This document shows positions 62,323 to 64,000 of a DNA stretch of 64,000 nt, one piece after another. Numbering within the stretch: position 1 is the first letter of the stretch; every line of letters starts with the position of its first letter. Origin of the DNA: Palsa-883 sp963826975 (GTDB taxonomy: Bacteria > Pseudomonadota > Alphaproteobacteria > Acetobacterales > Acetobacteraceae); contig CAWGZJ010000011.1 in NCBI GenBank assembly GCA_963826975.1, positions 372,001 through 436,000 on the forward strand. Reading direction: 5' to 3'. Below the pieces are notes generated by a model. It saw only the letters and a program-made list of their open reading frames with translations, was not told where the DNA came from and did no database searches. Made by a program: the position numbers and the translations under genes.

Positions 62323-64000
62323 TCACGACAGCAACAGTTTCGCTTCCATCACGTCCGGTTCTTCCGGCAGGCGTCGGAGGCTGAAGCCGAGATGGCGCAT
62401 AAAGGCCAGCATCGGCGCATTATCGGACAGCACCTGGCCCACCACCACGCGCATCCCACGCGTCCGCGCCCAGTCGATCAGCCGGTGCACCAGCCGGCTG
62501 GCCAATCCCCTGCCTTTCATGTCCGGTTGTACGATTACAGCGATTTCCCCGCTCACGCCGTCCGGCTCCATCACCAGCCGCGCGACGCCGACCGTTTCAC
62601 CGGTGACCTCGCGGATCGCGACGAAGGCCATTTCGCGATCGTAGTCGATTTGCGTCAGCCGCGCGGTCATCTCCGGCGACAACTCGCGCATCGCGGTGAA
62701 GAAGCGGTAGCGGATATCCTCGGGCGACAGGCGGGCGAAGAACGCGGCGTGCTGCGCGGCATCCTCCGGACGGATCGGGCGGATGATCAGCCGCTCGCCG
62801 CACGCGTCCCAGCGCTCGATCAGCTCGTCGGGATAGGGCGGGATCGCCAGCACGCCATGCTCGCCCGCCGGGCGCAGCCGCAACCACGCGTCGGCGGCCA
62901 GCACGCCCTGTGCATCGACGAACAGCGGATTGATCTCCAGCGCCGCGATGTCCGGGAAGTCGACGATCAACTGGCTGACCCGCACCAGCGTCTCCGCCAC
63001 CGTATCGATCCGCGCCGCCGGCATGTCGCGGAAGGCGGCCAGCGTGCCCGCGGCGCGGGTGCGCGCGATCAGCGCGTGTGCCAGCGTCAGGTTCAGCGGC
63101 GGCAGGTCCATTGCGATATCACGCTGGACCTCGGCCGTGGTACCGCCCTGGCCGAACGCGATGGTCGGGCCGAACACCGCATCGTCGGCCACGCGGATCA
63201 GCAATTCGCGCGCCCGCGCGGCCTGCCGCTGCACCAGCAGCGTCACCGCCGCGCCCGGCGTGCGGCGCGCCTGATGCAGGGTCAGAGTCCGCGCCGCAAG
63301 TCGCACCTCGGCCGCATCATGCAGATCGAGCGCCAGGCCGCCGCGTGCCCGGCAACCCGGAGGCTGCGTGTCTCGCAGCTTGACCACCACAGGGTAGCCG
63401 AGCAGCGCGGCGGCGGTGACCGCGTCCTGTTCCGTGCTCACCGCGCGGCAAGGCACGGTCGGCACGCCGTATGCAGCGAGCACCGCCATCGCCTCGTCCT
63501 GCGCCAGATCCTGACGCCCGGCCGCGCGCAGGCGCTGGAACACCCCGTGCACCTCGTTCTGGTCGGCGGCGATCGAGACCACGCGGCTGTGCGGCACCTC
63601 GCGCGCCGCGGCACGATTGCGCCGGTCCTGCACCAAATGCAGGAAGCCGCGCACCGCCTGCTCCGGTGTGGCGAAGGCGGCCACGCCGGCCTTGACAAGT
63701 CGGTGCCGGTGGATGGCGCCGGTCGTTTCGCCCATCGCGGCGACCAGCAGCGGAAGCTTCACGGTGCCGCCGCACGCGGCCAACGCCTCCATCGCCGCGG
63801 CGTCCGGCGCGCCGGTCGGTGCGTGCACAACCAGGATGCCGCCCACCTCGGGCGCCCCGGCCAGCAGCGCCGCGACCTCGGCCAGCCGCAGCGGTGTGTC
63901 GGCGCCGACATAGACCGTGCCGTCGACAAGACCGGGACGGTTGGTGTTCTCGCGCAGCCCAGGTTCCGCCAATGCGGGCAGCCGCAGGCGCAGCACCGCC
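62323..64000 (-). CDS. Pat-like protein: acyl-CoA synthetase (NDP-forming)-type domains with C-terminal GNAT domain, partial
   Basis: Only the C-terminal 557 residues are in the window; the gene continues past 64000. In order: the end of the CoA-ligase/succinyl-CoA-synthetase-like region (GILVVHAPTGAPDAAAMEAL, LLVAAMGE), the ATP-grasp domain (about residues 160-390: AVLAAYGVPTVPCRAVSTEQDAV, GYPVVVKLRD, GGLALDLHDAAEV and DIAALEINPLFVDAQGVLAADAWLRL), then a GNAT domain (about 405-557: RLIIRPIRPEDAAQHAAFF and IAVIVQPDMKGRGLASRLVHRLIDWARTRGM with the acetyl-CoA loop). Such fusions are protein lysine acetyltransferases of the Pat/YfiQ type that control acetyl-CoA synthetase and other enzymes. The sirtuin at 14535 could be the opposing enzyme; that is inference. 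Confidence 0.9.
   Translation of the reverse strand, partial: AVLRLRLPALAEPGLRENTNRPGLVDGTVYVGADTPLRLAEVAALLAGAPEVGGILVVHAPTGAPDAAAMEALAACGGTVKLPLLVAAMGETTGAIHRHRLVKAGVAAFATPEQAVRGFLHLVQDRRNRAAAREVPHSRVVSIAADQNEVHGVFQRLRAAGRQDLAQDEAMAVLAAYGVPTVPCRAVSTEQDAVTAAALLGYPVVVKLRDTQPPGCRARGGLALDLHDAAEVRLAARTLTLHQARRTPGAAVTLLVQRQAARARELLIRVADDAVFGPTIAFGQGGTTAEVQRDIAMDLPPLNLTLAHALIARTRAAGTLAAFRDMPAARIDTVAETLVRVSQLIVDFPDIAALEINPLFVDAQGVLAADAWLRLRPAGEHGVLAIPPYPDELIERWDACGERLIIRPIRPEDAAQHAAFFARLSPEDIRYRFFTAMRELSPEMTARLTQIDYDREMAFVAIREVTGETVGVARLVMEPDGVSGEIAVIVQPDMKGRGLASRLVHRLIDWARTRGMRVVVGQVLSDNAPMLAFMRHLGFSLRRLPEEPDVMEAKLLLS

Overview
The window is high-G+C DNA of an alphaproteobacterium, most likely an acetic-acid-bacteria/Rhodospirillales relative. 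The evidence is the gene order rpiB-glyA-nrdR-ribD-ribE-ribBA-ribH-nusB(-thiL), a cyoABCD quinol oxidase, a phasin, a DUF1236 protein and the GC-rich palindromic repeats between genes. It is interrupted by one 25-kb block (about 30.72-55.75 kb) that is visibly lower in G+C and carries a complete exosortase/Wzy-type exopolysaccharide locus. By gene content that block looks like Acidobacteriota or a similar distant lineage.

Layout, left part (alphaproteobacterial): a membrane-bound GGDEF-EAL c-di-GMP enzyme; a Tat-exported cupin; cyoDCBA on the minus strand; a Tat-type DUF6134 protein; a SixA-like phosphatase translationally coupled to a CYTH-CHAD protein; an MFS transporter; a two-subunit ThDP decarboxylase-like pair; an RraA-like protein coupled to a sirtuin; an IS4-family element inserted within the last codons of a DUF1236 gene; a ureohydrolase-family protein with an altered metal site; a phasin; then rpiB, glyA, nrdR, the riboflavin genes and nusB; then a cupin, DUF2237, VOC and alpha/beta-hydrolase genes.

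The middle block starts inside an acyl-CoA-dehydrogenase-type flavoprotein gene. The gene's first part ends at about 30725 and its last 58 codons resume at 55747. The block encodes an export protein, an outer-membrane barrel, an AAA+/Fis regulator, an exosortase with EpsI, a TPR lipoprotein, flippase, polymerase, glycosyltransferases, acyltransferase, deacetylase, fucosyltransferase, an ATP-grasp/LMW-phosphatase fusion, an initiating sugar-phosphate transferase, a BY-kinase, a secretion ATPase and a GumC-type chain-length protein. Together these would make, modify, polymerise and export a polysaccharide. The barrel gene is split between the two ends of the block: its 5' part is at the left end and its 3' part at the right end. 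The block is therefore a circularly permuted copy of a 25-kb circle, or an assembly artefact of that form. Most genes in it carry frameshifts.

Right part (alphaproteobacterial again): the end of the flavoprotein gene, a small coiled-coil protein, thiL, an MFS transporter, a striking ~99-bp tandem repeat array (about 58.5-59.8 kb) containing palindromes, a hypothetical protein, an IS5-family (IS427-like) element with a programmed -1 frameshift signal, and the C-terminal part of a Pat-like ATP-grasp/GNAT protein that runs off the window.

Frameshifts also occur in core alphaproteobacterial genes (glyA, ribE, thiL). Residual sequencing indels are therefore likely throughout, and broken frames should not be taken as biological pseudogenes without checking. 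No tRNA, rRNA or CRISPR was recognised.
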